From: Halolamina rubra
GTDB lineage: Archaea > Halobacteriota > Halobacteria > Halobacteriales > Haloferacaceae
Assembly (NCBI RefSeq): GCF_000739555.1
Contig: NZ_BBJN01000020.1
Coordinates: forward strand, 1 to 64,000
Reading direction: 5' to 3'
DNA length: 64,000 nucleotides
The notes beneath the pieces were generated by a model. That model was not told the origin of the DNA. It searched no databases and worked only from the letters and a program-made list of their open reading frames with translations. Made by a program: the position numbers and the translations under genes. Below are positions 1-7,773 of this stretch, piece after piece (positions within the stretch are counted from its first letter, which is position 1; each line of letters starts with the position of its first letter).

Positions 1-263
1 TCGATGGACTGCTCGCCGTCGCCGTCCGTGGTCCGGGTGCGCGTTGACGTACTCCCAGGAGCACTCGACCCGTACGACTGTTGCTGCCAGTCGAGTTTGA
101 GGTCGAGCGTCCCCGCGGTCATCGTGTTCCCCTCGACCGATTCGGTGTCGTTCAGGAACGCCATCGTCCCGGTGCCGCCGAGGGCGGCGCCGGCGCCGAT
201 GCCACCGAGGCCGGCGAGGGCCTTGCGTCGCGTCAGGTCGAACTTGCTGTTGTCGTCTGCCAT
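1..263 (-). CDS. SipW-type signal peptide surface protein, 3'-truncated by window edge
   Basis: Only the first 87 codons are inside the window. The N-terminus has a twin-Arg-like stretch (TRRKALAGLGG) followed by a Gly/Ala-rich hydrophobic segment and TMAFLNDTE. This is the haloarchaeal SipW/TasA-type signal and is nearly identical to that of the gene at 368-1735, so the two are paralogues. The mature part begins MTAGTLDLKLDWQQQ, typical of the TasA/camelysin-like beta-sandwich family. Residues encoded by about 25-75 look wrong: a neighbouring frame reads CSWEYVNAHPDH, and the original frame resumes with DGDGEQSI. Two compensating indels would explain this. It presumably forms an operon with 368-1735 and is matured by the signal peptidase at 2775-3326. 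Confidence 0.75.
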   Translation of the reverse strand, partial: MADDNSKFDLTRRKALAGLGGIGAGAALGGTGTMAFLNDTESVEGNTMTAGTLDLKLDWQQQSYGSSAPGSTSTRTRTTDGDGEQSI

Positions 264-272
264 GTTCTGTCA

Positions 273-289
273 CTCCCCGTCACGGGGAG
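273..289 (-). promoter_or_regulatory. Hairpin over the putative ribosome binding site of the gene at 1-263
   Basis: A 6-bp perfect stem (CTCCCC / GGGGAG, 5-nt loop) lies ten bases before the start codon at 263. On the coding strand its 3' arm is GGGGAG, the only Shine-Dalgarno-like sequence upstream of that start. Folding could therefore limit ribosome access. Function is inferred from position only. Confidence 0.3.
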
Positions 290-367
290 ACCCACCGGCG
301 GAGTCGAACCGCCGCGGCCCGGAGGACCGGCACCGGCGTGGGGGGTGTCAGGCTGCGGGCCGTGCAG

Positions 368-1735
368 TTACTCGAAGACGACGTCGAACGCGACGCCCTC
401 CTCGCTACCGCCGTAGTCGCCCTGGACGGTCACGGTCGCCTCGCCGCTGAGTTCGAAGTCAGTCGACCCGTCGAGCGCCGTGTCGACGAGGAGATACCGC
501 ACCTGGCGGCCGTCCCCGTCGTTCGTTGCCGTCACGGCGTTCGGACCGTCCAGCGTGACCGAGCTGCCGCCGATCGACAGGCTGTCGATGGACGCGTCGA
601 CGGTCGCGTCGTCGGCCTTCCCCTGGATCGCCATCCGGCCGTCCGGCTGCGGATCGTCGAGGGTGTCGGTGATGGTGTTGCCGTCGAACGTGAACGAGAG
701 CTCGTCGCTGGCCTCGTCGTAGGAGACCGTCCAGTCGACGGGATCCCCGCTCGTCCAGGTGTAGTTCGCTTGTGAGAACTCGCCGTCTACGCCCGGTTCG
801 TCGCCGACGGCCAGCTCCCACGCGCCCGAGGAGCCGTTGTTCCCGTAGCGCGCGCGGGCGCCGCCGCTGATCGTGCCGTCGTCGTTGAAGTTCTCGGATT
901 GCTTGGCGAAGTCGTCGCCCGTCTCGGTCGTGATGCCGGCACACGGGTTGTCCGTGCCGTCGTTGTGCCGGCACTGCTGGGCGTAGAGCTGGAGGTCGAA
1001 GCTCAGGCTGTCGGACTGGATGACGTTCCCGACCTCGTCGGGAACCTTCCAGTCGAGACAGAGGCAGGGCCCCTCGCCCTCGTCGCCCGTACCCGGGTAG
1101 CAGTCCTGGTCGCCCGGCTCGAAGAAGCCGCCGTTGTCGTCGTCGTCCGGGGTGTCCTCATCGCCGTCGAGCGGGACGCCGTACTGGATGTCGTCGAACA
1201 GTTCTGCGAGCGTCCCCGACCAGACGTCGGTCGAGCTCTCGACGTCGTCCTCGTCGAAACTGTCGCCGATGTCGTCGGCGATATCGCAGTACTGGACCGT
1301 GACCTCGACGTTCTGGGCGAGTTCACCGTTGCCGTCGCCGCCCGTCGAGTCGACCTCGCTCTCGGGGTCCGTGATCCCGTTCTCGTTGTTCGCGGTGAGC
1401 TCGCCGCAGAGCCACAGGTACGCGGGGTTGGTCTCGACGCGCGGACACAGCGCGATCAGTCCGCTGTCACCCGGCTTCACGTCGCTGAGATTGCCGGTCA
1501 CCGCCTCCCCGTTGATGCTGCCGGAGACGTAGTCGCCGCCGCTTCCCTGGTGCCAGTGCGAGTAGTACTCCACGATCAGGTCGAGCGTGCCGGCGGTCAT
1601 CACGCCCGAAGCCTCCTCCGAGTCGCTGAGGAACGCCATCGTTCCAGTGCCGCCGAGCGCCGCGCCGGCGCCGATACCTCCGAGGCCCGCGAGGGCCTTG
1701 CGTCGCGTCAGATCGAACTTGTTGTCGTCGGACAT
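368..1735 (-). CDS. SipW-dependent TasA-like surface protein
   Basis: 455 residues starting at MSDDNKFDL; the 28-codon upstream extension of the open frame is rejected because it is Arg/Pro-rich and the paralogue at 1-263 starts at the equivalent Met. Residues 1-38 form a SipW-type signal with RRK and a Gly/Ala core. The middle is a TasA/camelysin-like beta-rich domain with an acidic Asp/Gly loop (DGDEDTPDDDD) and several Cys residues (CYPGTG, CLCLDW). The last 150 residues (GGARARYG...WELAVG...) resemble a carbohydrate-binding-like or choice-of-anchor sandwich. It is probably a cell-surface or fibre protein, exported and then cleaved by the signal peptidase encoded divergently at 2775-3326. 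The exact function is unknown. Confidence 0.75.
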   Translation of the reverse strand: MSDDNKFDLTRRKALAGLGGIGAGAALGGTGTMAFLSDSEEASGVMTAGTLDLIVEYYSHWHQGSGGDYVSGSINGEAVTGNLSDVKPGDSGLIALCPRVETNPAYLWLCGELTANNENGITDPESEVDSTGGDGNGELAQNVEVTVQYCDIADDIGDSFDEDDVESSTDVWSGTLAELFDDIQYGVPLDGDEDTPDDDDNGGFFEPGDQDCYPGTGDEGEGPCLCLDWKVPDEVGNVIQSDSLSFDLQLYAQQCRHNDGTDNPCAGITTETGDDFAKQSENFNDDGTISGGARARYGNNGSSGAWELAVGDEPGVDGEFSQANYTWTSGDPVDWTVSYDEASDELSFTFDGNTITDTLDDPQPDGRMAIQGKADDATVDASIDSLSIGGSSVTLDGPNAVTATNDGDGRQVRYLLVDTALDGSTDFELSGEATVTVQGDYGGSEEGVAFDVVFE

Positions 1736-2208
1736 GGTTTTCTCGTCGCTCGGCGGCGCCCGTGGCCGGGACACGCCGGCGGCACCACCGAGGCGGACGA
1801 GGAGTGATACCCCGGACACCCCAGTATATATGAGTGAGTTGATGGGTTCTTACGCTCGGCGTGAGAACCGCGAGGGTCGGCGTAGCAACCGCTATGGCGA
1901 GGTTGTGGCGGGTCAGCGGCCGGATAACCGCGCCGCTTTCGGCGGGTTCCGTGCCGACGGCGACGCGCCGGCAAGCCGACGGCGTCGAGACGCCTCGCTG
2001 CCGGTAAACCACCGGTTAATCGCGTGAACCATCCGTAAACGATCGTGTCGTAAACCGATATACGAGCAATAACAAAACCTACAGTTCCGGTACCCACTCT
2101 CGAGTCAGTTCAGATGAGACGGAACGCGTTCACACCGGCGAGGGGCGAATCGAGCGGTCCCACTCGGGCGTCGACGGACCCCGATAGGGAACGGGGGGTG
2201 GTGCGACC
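1736..2208. promoter_or_regulatory. Divergent intergenic region with TATA elements
   Basis: 473 bp without a convincing gene. On the minus strand, TATATA at 1823-1833 is a good TATA box for the gene at 1735 and would give a leader of roughly 60 bases. On the plus side, an AT-rich stretch with two CGTAAAC repeats (about 2034-2056) and GATATAC lies 150-170 bases before the GTG at 2209. A near-inverted TAAACC/GGTTAA pair occurs at about 2005-2019. No operator is identified with confidence. Confidence 0.4.
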
Positions 2209-2778
2209 GTGAGCACCGCGACGGGGGTCCCGAAGCCGGTCGACGACGATCCGGGCGTCTCCCAGCGCACGGCGTTCGACGTGCTCAGCGCGCGACGCCG
2301 CCGCCACGTGCTCCACCACCTGCTCCGGACCGAGCGGACGGTGGAGCTGCGGGAGCTCTCCGAGCGGCTCGCCGCCTGGGAGAACGACGTGCCGCCGAGC
2401 GCGGTCACGTACGACCAACGCATGCGCGTGTACACGTCGCTCCGGCAGCTCCACCTCCCGAAGCTCCACGGCGAGGGGCTCGTCGACTTCGACGAGAACC
2501 GCGGGACGATCGAGCTCACCGACGAGGCCGCCGAACTGGAGGTGTATCTCGACGTGGTGCCCCACGAGGAGATCCGCTGGAGCAAGTACTACGCCGGGCT
2601 GGGCGGGCTCTCCGCGCTGTCGGTGCTCTCGGCGGGCGTGGGCGTGGTGCCGCTGACGTGGATCCCCGGGCTCGGGCTGGCGGCGATCATCACGTCGCTG
2701 TTCCTGGTTTCGGCACTCTACCACTGCCACTACGACGCGAATCACCGACTCGGCGTCGGGGAGGAGCCGCCGACATGA
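2209..2778 (+). CDS. DUF7344-type winged-helix membrane protein
   Basis: 189 residues from a GTG start. Residues about 20-110 match the haloarchaeal DUF7344 winged-helix pattern: AFDVLSARRRRHVLHHL, AAWEND, Y..RMRVYTSLRQLHLPKL, then a GLVDFDENRGTIELTDEA wing. Two hydrophobic segments follow (about 126-170), so the DNA-binding domain is membrane-tethered. The gene overlaps the signal peptidase gene downstream by an ATGA and is divergent from the SipW-type surface proteins. That suggests a local regulator of this surface locus. Direct DNA binding is inferred. Confidence 0.75.
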   Translation: MSTATGVPKPVDDDPGVSQRTAFDVLSARRRRHVLHHLLRTERTVELRELSERLAAWENDVPPSAVTYDQRMRVYTSLRQLHLPKLHGEGLVDFDENRGTIELTDEAAELEVYLDVVPHEEIRWSKYYAGLGGLSALSVLSAGVGVVPLTWIPGLGLAAIITSLFLVSALYHCHYDANHRLGVGEEPPT

Positions 2779-3326
2779 CGACGAAAACCCGCCTCCGGCG
2801 CGCGCTCAACGTCGTCGGAACCGTCCTGCTCGTCGTCGCGCTGGTGGTCACCGCCGTCGTGGCGTTCCCGGCGGTCGTCGGCGCCGACCACAGCTACGTC
2901 GTCCTCTCGGGCAGCATGCAGCCGACGATCGAGGCCGGCGACGTGGTCGTCGTCGCGGAGACGCCGACGGAGCGTATCGAGTCCGGCGACGTGATGGCGT
3001 TCGACCGCGTCGACGGCGACGACAAGCGGACGACCCACCGCGTGGTCGAGGTGGTCGAGCGCGACGGCGAGCGCTACTTCCGCACGAAGGGTGACGCCAA
3101 CGAGCAACCGGACGCGCACCTGGTGCCGGCGGACGCGGTGATCGGCACGATCCAGTTCACGATCCCCGAGGTCGGCCGGCTGTTCTCCTTCGCGAACAGC
3201 GACGCGGGCGTGCTCGCGTTCGTCGCCGTCCCGGGGTTCCTCCTGGTCGCCTCGGAGCTGTGGACGCTGGTCGCCGCGGCGCGCGCCGACGGCGCCGACG
3301 CCGAGAACCTGGGTGAGCAGCCGTGA
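2775..3326 (+). CDS. Signal peptidase I, archaeal/SipW type
   Basis: 183 residues; the start at 2775 overlaps the upstream stop (ATGA). An N-terminal membrane anchor spans about residues 11-35. The catalytic serine is S47 in SGSMQPT and the archaeal/ER-type histidine is H88 in [10 protein letters not shown], replacing the bacterial lysine. KGDANEQPD corresponds to the conserved GDNN-like box. A C-terminal hydrophobic segment ([20 protein letters not shown]) gives a second anchor. The gene sits between a membrane regulator and a Thr/Pro-rich secreted protein and is divergent from two proteins with SipW-type signals. A dedicated maturation role for those substrates is the natural inference. Confidence 0.88.
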   Translation: MTTKTRLRRALNVVGTVLLVVALVVTAVVAFPAVVGADHSYVVLSGSMQPTIEAGDVVVVAETPTERIESGDVMAFDRVDGDDKRTTHRVVEVVERDGERYFRTKGDANEQPDAHLVPADAVIGTIQFTIPEVGRLFSFANSDAGVLAFVAVPGFLLVASELWTLVAAARADGADAENLGEQP

Positions 3327-4279
3327 CCGACTCCAGCCGCCACCTGGTCCTGTTCCTCACGTTCTGCCTGCTCGCGTGGGCGGTCGTCGGCGCCGGCGGC
3401 GTCGGCCACACACTGGGGCTGCTGCAAGACGAGGAGACCACAGGCGGCTCCTTCGCCGCCGCGAGCGACCTCTCCGTCGAGATCGGGTCGGCGCAGGTGT
3501 CGCCGGACACCGTCGCGGCCGACGGTAACGAGACGGTCACCGTGACGCTGGCTGTCCGGGCGCCCGAGGACGTGGACCCTGCGGAGTTCACGGTCTCGGT
3601 GCCGGACGCCGACCGAGCCGTCGCGATCCCGGCGTCGAACGTTACCTGCGACGACGAGTGTACGGTGGCCCTGTCGGCGCGGCTGGTCACCGAACTCGCA
3701 AACGGCACGGGTGAGCAGGAGCTCGTCGTCCGCGGCTGGTGGACGTACGACCGCGAGTTCGTCGGCCGGGTCACCGTCACGGTGGCCGACAGCGCGGCCT
3801 CGGACAGCGGAGCCTCCACCGCGAACGCGACGGCGACGCCGGCGAACACGACGGAGCGGCCGCCGACGACCGCCGAGAACCGGACGGAGCGCCCGAACGA
3901 GACGGCGTCTCCCACGGTGTCGACACGGAGTACGAACTCCACGGCGACGCCGACGCCGAACGCGACAGCGACGCCGAACGGCACGGCGTCGCCCACTTCG
4001 ACCACGACGGGGACTCCCACTCCGACCTCGACGACGACGCCGACGCCAACCTCGGCGCCGACGCCAACGTCGACCCCCACTGAGACAACGACGGCGACGC
4101 TGACTCCTACGCCGACGGAGTCCCCGACTGCGACGCTGACCCCTACGCCGACGGAGACACCGACGGCGACACTGACACCCACGCCGACCGAAACCACGAC
4201 GGCGACGTTGACACCCACGCCGACCGAGACAACGACCGCGACGCTGACTCCCACGCCGACGAACTCGACGGAGAGCTGA
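3323..4279 (+). CDS. Secreted Thr/Pro-rich repeat protein
   Basis: 318 residues from a GTG overlapping the signal peptidase stop. Residues 8-30 are a hydrophobic export signal. A beta-sandwich-like domain follows (about 45-155) with one Cys pair (VTCDDECTV). The C-terminal half is a low-complexity Thr/Pro/Ala stretch with many N-x-T/S sequons, ending in five 12-residue units of the type [12 protein letters not shown]. Such tails are usually glycosylated stalks; no C-terminal membrane anchor or PGF-type sorting signal is present. It is probably co-expressed with the upstream signal peptidase. Confidence 0.65.
   Translation: MTDSSRHLVLFLTFCLLAWAVVGAGGVGHTLGLLQDEETTGGSFAAASDLSVEIGSAQVSPDTVAADGNETVTVTLAVRAPEDVDPAEFTVSVPDADRAVAIPASNVTCDDECTVALSARLVTELANGTGEQELVVRGWWTYDREFVGRVTVTVADSAASDSGASTANATATPANTTERPPTTAENRTERPNETASPTVSTRSTNSTATPTPNATATPNGTASPTSTTTGTPTPTSTTTPTPTSAPTPTSTPTETTTATLTPTPTESPTATLTPTPTETPTATLTPTPTETTTATLTPTPTETTTATLTPTPTNSTES
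4082..4261 (+). repeat. 36-bp coding tandem repeat, five units
   Basis: Five consecutive in-frame 36-bp units (4082, 4118, 4154, 4190, 4226) each encode a 12-residue Thr/Pro-rich segment. They differ by a few synonymous or T/S/P changes. Such repeats expand and contract by slippage or recombination, so stalk length probably varies between strains. Confidence 0.8.
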
Positions 4280-4333
4280 CGACTGTCGCGATCGTCGTCC
4301 GTGGCTGCAGCTCCGGATGTTGTTCGTCGGCGT

Positions 4334-4573
4334 CGAGCTGGTGGGAGGATCCTGAACCACGGTCGTTCCGCTCACTACGTTCGCCTCACTCCCTGGTTCG
4401 AACCCGACGTGCCGCTCTTCGTCTCACTTCGTTTGGCAGAAAAGCCGGAGGAGGGATCGTGAACCGCGGTCGGACGTGCTCGGCTCGCTCCGCTCGCCTG
4501 TGCGCGACCTCCCTGCTTCAAATCCCTCTCTCGGCTTTCAGCCTCGCTACGCTCGGCAGAAAAGCCGGAGGAG
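4334..4573. repeat. Two tandem copies of a ~120-bp haloarchaeal repeat module
   Basis: The string GGCAGAAAAGCCGGAGGAG occurs at 4435 and again at 4555, exactly 120 bp apart. Each is preceded by a matching series: GGAGG(G)ATC.TGAACC.CGGTCG, a TCGCTCCGCTCGC-like stretch, CTCCCTG.TTC(G/A)AA, then a TCGCTACGCTCGG-like stretch. The copies are imperfect. No open reading frame is convincing. They end 30 bp before the integrase TATA box, so the module marks the junction between the surface-protein locus and the mobile element. Confidence 0.6.
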
Positions 4574-4601
4574 AGCTTTCAACCCTAAGCTGGAAGCTGT
4601 A

Positions 4602-4611
4602 CTTATAAAAG
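4602..4611 (+). promoter_or_regulatory. TATA box of the integrase gene
   Basis: CTTATAAAAG is centred about 27 bases before the ATG at 4634. Initiation would fall at or next to the start codon, giving a leaderless mRNA, which is common in haloarchaea. Confidence 0.6.
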
Positions 4612-4633
4612 ACTGGGCTCTCTCGGTAGCTGC

Positions 4634-5851
4634 ATGGGAAGCAAAACTGGCTACGAAAACCTGGTCGACAGGATCCAGGAGAGCGACGACATCGCCGACA
4701 GCGATCGCGATGTTCTCGACGAGTTCCGACGCCAGCTCGACCTGCTCTCCAGTCGGTACTCCCTGAACCGGAAGATCAAACTCCTCCGGCATCTGGTCCT
4801 CCTGGCTGAACGCTACGGCGACGTCGCAAGCCTGCCGGACGATCGCTCCCACGCCGAGGAGACGGTGGCCTGGATCAACCGGGAGTTCACCAACGAGGAG
4901 ACCAACCGCGATTACCGAGCCGCGATCCGCGTCTTCGGCCGCCACGTTACCGATGGTGACGAGATCCCCGAGAGTCTGTCCTGGGTCCCCTCCGGAACGT
5001 CCTCCACGTACGACCCCGCTCCCGATCCGGGCGAGATGCTCCGGTGGGATGACGAAGTGCAGGACATGCTCGACGCGGCGATGAACACTCGGGATGCGGC
5101 CGCTGTCGCCCTGCTGTTCGATGCCGGCCTCCGGGGTGGTGAGTACGCAAGCCTCACCGTCGGCGACATTGCCGACTCGGAGTACGGTCTCCAGGTCACG
5201 GTCAACGGGAAGCGTGGCCAGCGCTCGATAACGCTGATCCCGTCGGTTCCCTACGTCCGTGACTGGCTCCGGAACCACCCCGCCGGCGATGACCCGTCGG
5301 CCCCCTTGTGGTCCAAACTCGGCCGCAACGAGGAGGTCTCTCGCACGATGAAGAACGACCTCCTGAAGCGCGTCGCCGAGCGTGCGGGCGTGACCAAACC
5401 CGTCACGCCGACGAACTTCCGGAAGTCCAGCGCGGCGCACCTGGCCTCGAAGGGGATGAACCAGGCTCACCTCGAGGATCACCACGGCTGGGTCCGCGGG
5501 AGTTCCGTGGCCTCGCGCTACGTCAGCGTCTTCGCCGAGGAGTCCGATCGCGAACTCGCTCGGGTCTACGGCGCCGAAGTCCCCGACCAGGACGACGACG
5601 AGATCGCCCCGATCGAGTGTCCGCGCTGTGGCGAGCAGACGCCGCGGGAGCGCTCCCTCTGTGTCTGGTGCGGGCAGGCGCTCGAACCCGGCGCCGCCGA
5701 GCAGGCTGAGGCTGTCGACGATCTTCTGGTCGAAGAGATCGCCCAATCTGGCCCGGAGCGAGCCGAGCAGCTCATGGACCTGCGGAAGGAGGTCCGGGAA
5801 GACCCCGAAGCGCGGGCGGACCTGATCGACCGCTGGCTCGACCTCAGTTGA
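4634..5851 (+). CDS. Tyrosine recombinase/integrase with C-terminal zinc ribbon
   Basis: 405 residues. An N-terminal core-binding helical domain (about 1-125) is followed by the catalytic domain: box I Arg R167 (FDAGLRGGEY), box II Arg R263 (TPTNFRKSSAAHL), HHGWV, and nucleophile Y296 (SRYVSV). Box II usually reads HxxR; here the His position is Thr (T260). The C-terminal extension has a zinc ribbon (CPRCG...CVWCG, about 334-352) and a helical acidic tail, as in many haloarchaeal plasmid and provirus integrases. A TATA box directly precedes it. It converges on the minus-strand operon, overlapping that operon's last gene by 8 bp. It probably integrates and excises the element to its right. Confidence 0.88.
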   Translation: MGSKTGYENLVDRIQESDDIADSDRDVLDEFRRQLDLLSSRYSLNRKIKLLRHLVLLAERYGDVASLPDDRSHAEETVAWINREFTNEETNRDYRAAIRVFGRHVTDGDEIPESLSWVPSGTSSTYDPAPDPGEMLRWDDEVQDMLDAAMNTRDAAAVALLFDAGLRGGEYASLTVGDIADSEYGLQVTVNGKRGQRSITLIPSVPYVRDWLRNHPAGDDPSAPLWSKLGRNEEVSRTMKNDLLKRVAERAGVTKPVTPTNFRKSSAAHLASKGMNQAHLEDHHGWVRGSSVASRYVSVFAEESDRELARVYGAEVPDQDDDEIAPIECPRCGEQTPRERSLCVWCGQALEPGAAEQAEAVDDLLVEEIAQSGPERAEQLMDLRKEVREDPEARADLIDRWLDLS

Positions 5852-6005
5852 CATCGATTCGGCCCTCTTTGATGCCCTCGAGTAGTGTTTGAGCCATGCT
5901 CTGGGCGCGATCGCTGAAGCCGTCGTCCTCGACGATCTCCTCACAGATGACCCGGAGGTTGCGATCGTCGCTGCCGTCCTCCCGGCTGTGGATGTCGATA
6001 CTCAC
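5844..6005 (-). CDS. Small acidic hypothetical protein
   Basis: 53 residues from a GTG that overlaps the upstream stop (GTGA). The sequence is VSIDIHSREDGSDDRN..., then a helical C-terminus (SDRAQSMAQTLLEGIKEGRI). A longer open frame covering this region is a shadow of the 6002-6355 gene. It is the last gene of the minus-strand operon. No family is recognised. Confidence 0.5.
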   Translation of the reverse strand: MSIDIHSREDGSDDRNLRVICEEIVEDDGFSDRAQSMAQTLLEGIKEGRIDVN

Positions 6006-6355
6006 AGCGACCACCCCTCGTCGAGATCGTGGTCCGCGCCTTTCGCGAACACCGTCAGCGCGCGGTGTTTCTCTGCCTCCTGGAAGAACGCCACATCTCG
6101 GAGCTCGACGATCACCCACCATCGGTGCTCGGCGTCGAGTTCGAAGATGAACCGATCGGCCTGGGAGGTGTTCTTGATCCGGCCGTGCTCGAAGCAGCGC
6201 CGGATGATGTCGCCGTCGACGCTGGGGTTCTGCCGGTGGTTCATCCGGTAGCGGAAGTGATCGGTGATCCGGTAGGCCGAGGGCTCCCGCGGTGGGGTGA
6301 TGCTGGTCGAGAGGCTGTAGGTCGCGTCCTCTGCCGTCTGGTGCTCGGAGCTCAT
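6002..6355 (-). CDS. Hypothetical protein, DUF4258-like in appearance
   Basis: 117 residues. The core reads RITDHFRYRMNHRQ...DIIRRCFEHGRI...FIFELDAEHRWWVIVELRD.....KHRALTVFA. The pattern of a His/Arg-rich helix followed by beta strands ending in a valine-rich strand recalls small DUF4258 or RelE-like folds, but I cannot confirm membership. The start overlaps the MazG-like gene by ATGA, and it shares a GTGA with the next gene, so it is translated within the operon. A toxin-like role is only a possibility. Confidence 0.5.
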   Translation of the reverse strand: MSSEHQTAEDATYSLSTSITPPREPSAYRITDHFRYRMNHRQNPSVDGDIIRRCFEHGRIKNTSQADRFIFELDAEHRWWVIVELRDVAFFQEAEKHRALTVFAKGADHDLDEGWSL

Positions 6356-6636
6356 GCCGACTCACCCCGGTTGCGGACCTCCTGGAACTGGATCAGCAAC
6401 GCACCGAGATCGTCCAACTCCTCGTCGACGCGCTTTGGGGCAGCACCTTCGGACCTGGCTTCCAGGTACGCCTGGGTGAGCTCTCCGAGTTCCTCTTGGA
6501 GAGCCAGCAGCAGCGTCTCCTCATCCTGGTAGCCCCACTCGTCGATGTTCTCGGCGGCTAGGCCCATCCACCGGTCGAACTGGGCGGAAGACGCTTCTCT
6601 GAGGCAATCAGTGACAGCGGTGTCTCTTTCAGGCAT
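6352..6636 (-). CDS. MazG-like nucleotide pyrophosphohydrolase
   Basis: 94 residues from MPERDTAVTD; a longer open frame upstream is rejected because it runs across the divergent gene. The helical core carries the MazG metal-binding pattern EELGEL (ExxE) and, 20 residues later, VDEELDDLGALLIQ (ExxD). Family members hydrolyse (d)NTPs to monophosphates and are common on viruses and plasmids. The stop overlaps the next start by ATGA. The start is nearly back-to-back with a plus-strand membrane protein gene. Confidence 0.7.
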   Translation of the reverse strand: MPERDTAVTDCLREASSAQFDRWMGLAAENIDEWGYQDEETLLLALQEELGELTQAYLEARSEGAAPKRVDEELDDLGALLIQFQEVRNRGESA

Positions 6637-6655
6637 GAACCTGAACACCCCCGAT

Positions 6656-6868
6656 ATGGCCGAAGAGACGCCCAAGGACCAGCTGAAGAAGGCCGGAACC
6701 ACCGCGTGGCGTGGCACTGTCCTCGCGGCGGTGACATTGATCGTCCTCGTGATGTTCGTGGGGATGGCCTTCCTTGTCTACCGTGGGAACATGACGGAGG
6801 GTCCGCTGATTCTGTTTGCAGGCGTGATTCTTGGCTACATTCTTCGCGCTGCCCGGGACCTGATGTAG
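6656..6868 (+). CDS. Small two-helix membrane protein
   Basis: 70 residues from MAEETPKDQL (an in-frame ATG at 6635 is an alternative). Two hydrophobic segments are present: TVLAAVTLIVLVMFVGMAFLVY and GPLILFAGVILGYILRAA. It is the only plus-strand gene inside the 5.8-8.8 kb minus-strand operon and lies divergently 20 bp from the MazG-like start. No function recognised. Confidence 0.5.
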   Translation: MAEETPKDQLKKAGTTAWRGTVLAAVTLIVLVMFVGMAFLVYRGNMTEGPLILFAGVILGYILRAARDLM

Positions 6869-6897
6869 CGACAGCAGAGACACCAGTTCGAGTCGGC

Positions 6898-7023
6898 TCA
6901 TCGTCCACCTCCGTCGAACTCGGTCAGATGGCGCTGGCGGATGTCCATCCGCGCCTCTGCAGTTCGGCGCTGGCCGACGCGCTCGAGCTTCGCGAGCTCG
7001 GCGTCGCTGTACGCGCCAGCCAT
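6898..7023 (-). CDS. 41-residue hypothetical protein
   Basis: A short frame beginning MAGAYSDAELAKLERVGQRR and ending in LTEFDGGGR. Its start overlaps the stop of 7023-7541 (ATGA), like every other junction in this operon, which is the main reason to accept it. The product is a single charged helix. Confidence 0.45.
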   Translation of the reverse strand: MAGAYSDAELAKLERVGQRRTAEARMDIRQRHLTEFDGGGR

Positions 7024-7541
7024 CAGGCCTCACCTCCGGCGGCCTCGACGAACTCATCGAGAAGCCCAGCCACCTCGGGCCCGAAGGCGTTGGTGACGAC
7101 CTCTCGCAGGGAGATTCGGTGCTGGGCGCCGAGTTCGTTGGCTTCGACAGCCAGCTCCTCGAGGACGTTCGTCAGCCATTCTCGCTGCAGGCGCTCCTTC
7201 GGCGTCGCCTCCTCGACCGGGTAGCGAAGCAGCCGGCTTGCTGGGTACGCGTAGGTCTTGCTCGGCGGCGGCGCGATCGATCCATCGCCATCGGGCAGGA
7301 ACACGCAATTGAACACGAGCTCCTCGTCATCGGCATCGAACAGGTCGGCCGTGGGGTCCGACCGAACCTCGGGATGATCGCCCGCGCGCTTGGTCGCGAC
7401 GCCAGTTACCTGCAGGGAGACGCCACGGGAGAGATCGACGACCACGTCGCCGACGGCGATCTCGCCGTCGCGATAGGCCGACCAGATATCGTCGCTGGGG
7501 AGGCCGTGCTCGCGACCGGCGGTGGCGAGTTCCTCAGACAA
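7023..7541 (-). CDS. Hypothetical haloarchaeal element protein
   Basis: 172 residues, acidic. The N-terminal half is beta-rich (GDVVVDLSRGVSLQVTGVA...ELVFNCVFLPDGDG). The C-terminal half is helical (PKERLQREWLTNVLEELAVEANELGAQHRISLREVVTNAFGPEVAGLLDEF). No catalytic motif is visible. It overlaps the upstream 79-residue gene by 8 bp and the downstream 41-residue gene by ATGA. Confidence 0.6.
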   Translation of the reverse strand: MSEELATAGREHGLPSDDIWSAYRDGEIAVGDVVVDLSRGVSLQVTGVATKRAGDHPEVRSDPTADLFDADDEELVFNCVFLPDGDGSIAPPPSKTYAYPASRLLRYPVEEATPKERLQREWLTNVLEELAVEANELGAQHRISLREVVTNAFGPEVAGLLDEFVEAAGGEA

Positions 7542-7773
7542 GGTTACTCACCCGGATTCCCTCGACCTCGAACTCGTGTGGCTGTCCGCACTCCGGACAC
7601 TCCCAGTTGAGGCCGGGGAGGAAGATCCGGCCGACTTCCCCATCGTACTCTGCCGGCTCGCTGAGTTCGACGGTCTCGCTCCAGCCGTCACAGTAGTCTG
7701 GCTCGTCGATACCGACTGCACACTCGATCTCGACGTCTGTCTCGCCGTCGAGGTCGGAGAGTGACTCGCTCAC
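7534..7773 (-). CDS. Small single-zinc-knuckle protein
   Basis: 79 residues from a GTG overlapping the upstream stop (GTGA). It carries CAVGIDEPDYC and a C-terminal CPECGQPHEF knuckle. The strongly acidic composition is typical of the host. It is probably a DNA- or protein-binding accessory factor of the element. A longer, Arg/Pro-rich frame across it is a shadow. Confidence 0.55.
   Translation of the reverse strand: MSESLSDLDGETDVEIECAVGIDEPDYCDGWSETVELSEPAEYDGEVGRIFLPGLNWECPECGQPHEFEVEGIRVSNLV

Noticed and set aside
4390-4410. GGTTCGAACCC string resembling a tRNA T-loop near the integrase
   Set aside because: The surrounding sequence does not fold as a tRNA, and the string belongs to the 120-bp repeat module.
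5844-6365. 173-codon frame overlapping two short genes of the left operon
   Set aside because: Its first two thirds are Arg/Pro-rich shadow of the 6002-6355 gene; only the last 53 codons, from a GTGA-coupled start, look real.
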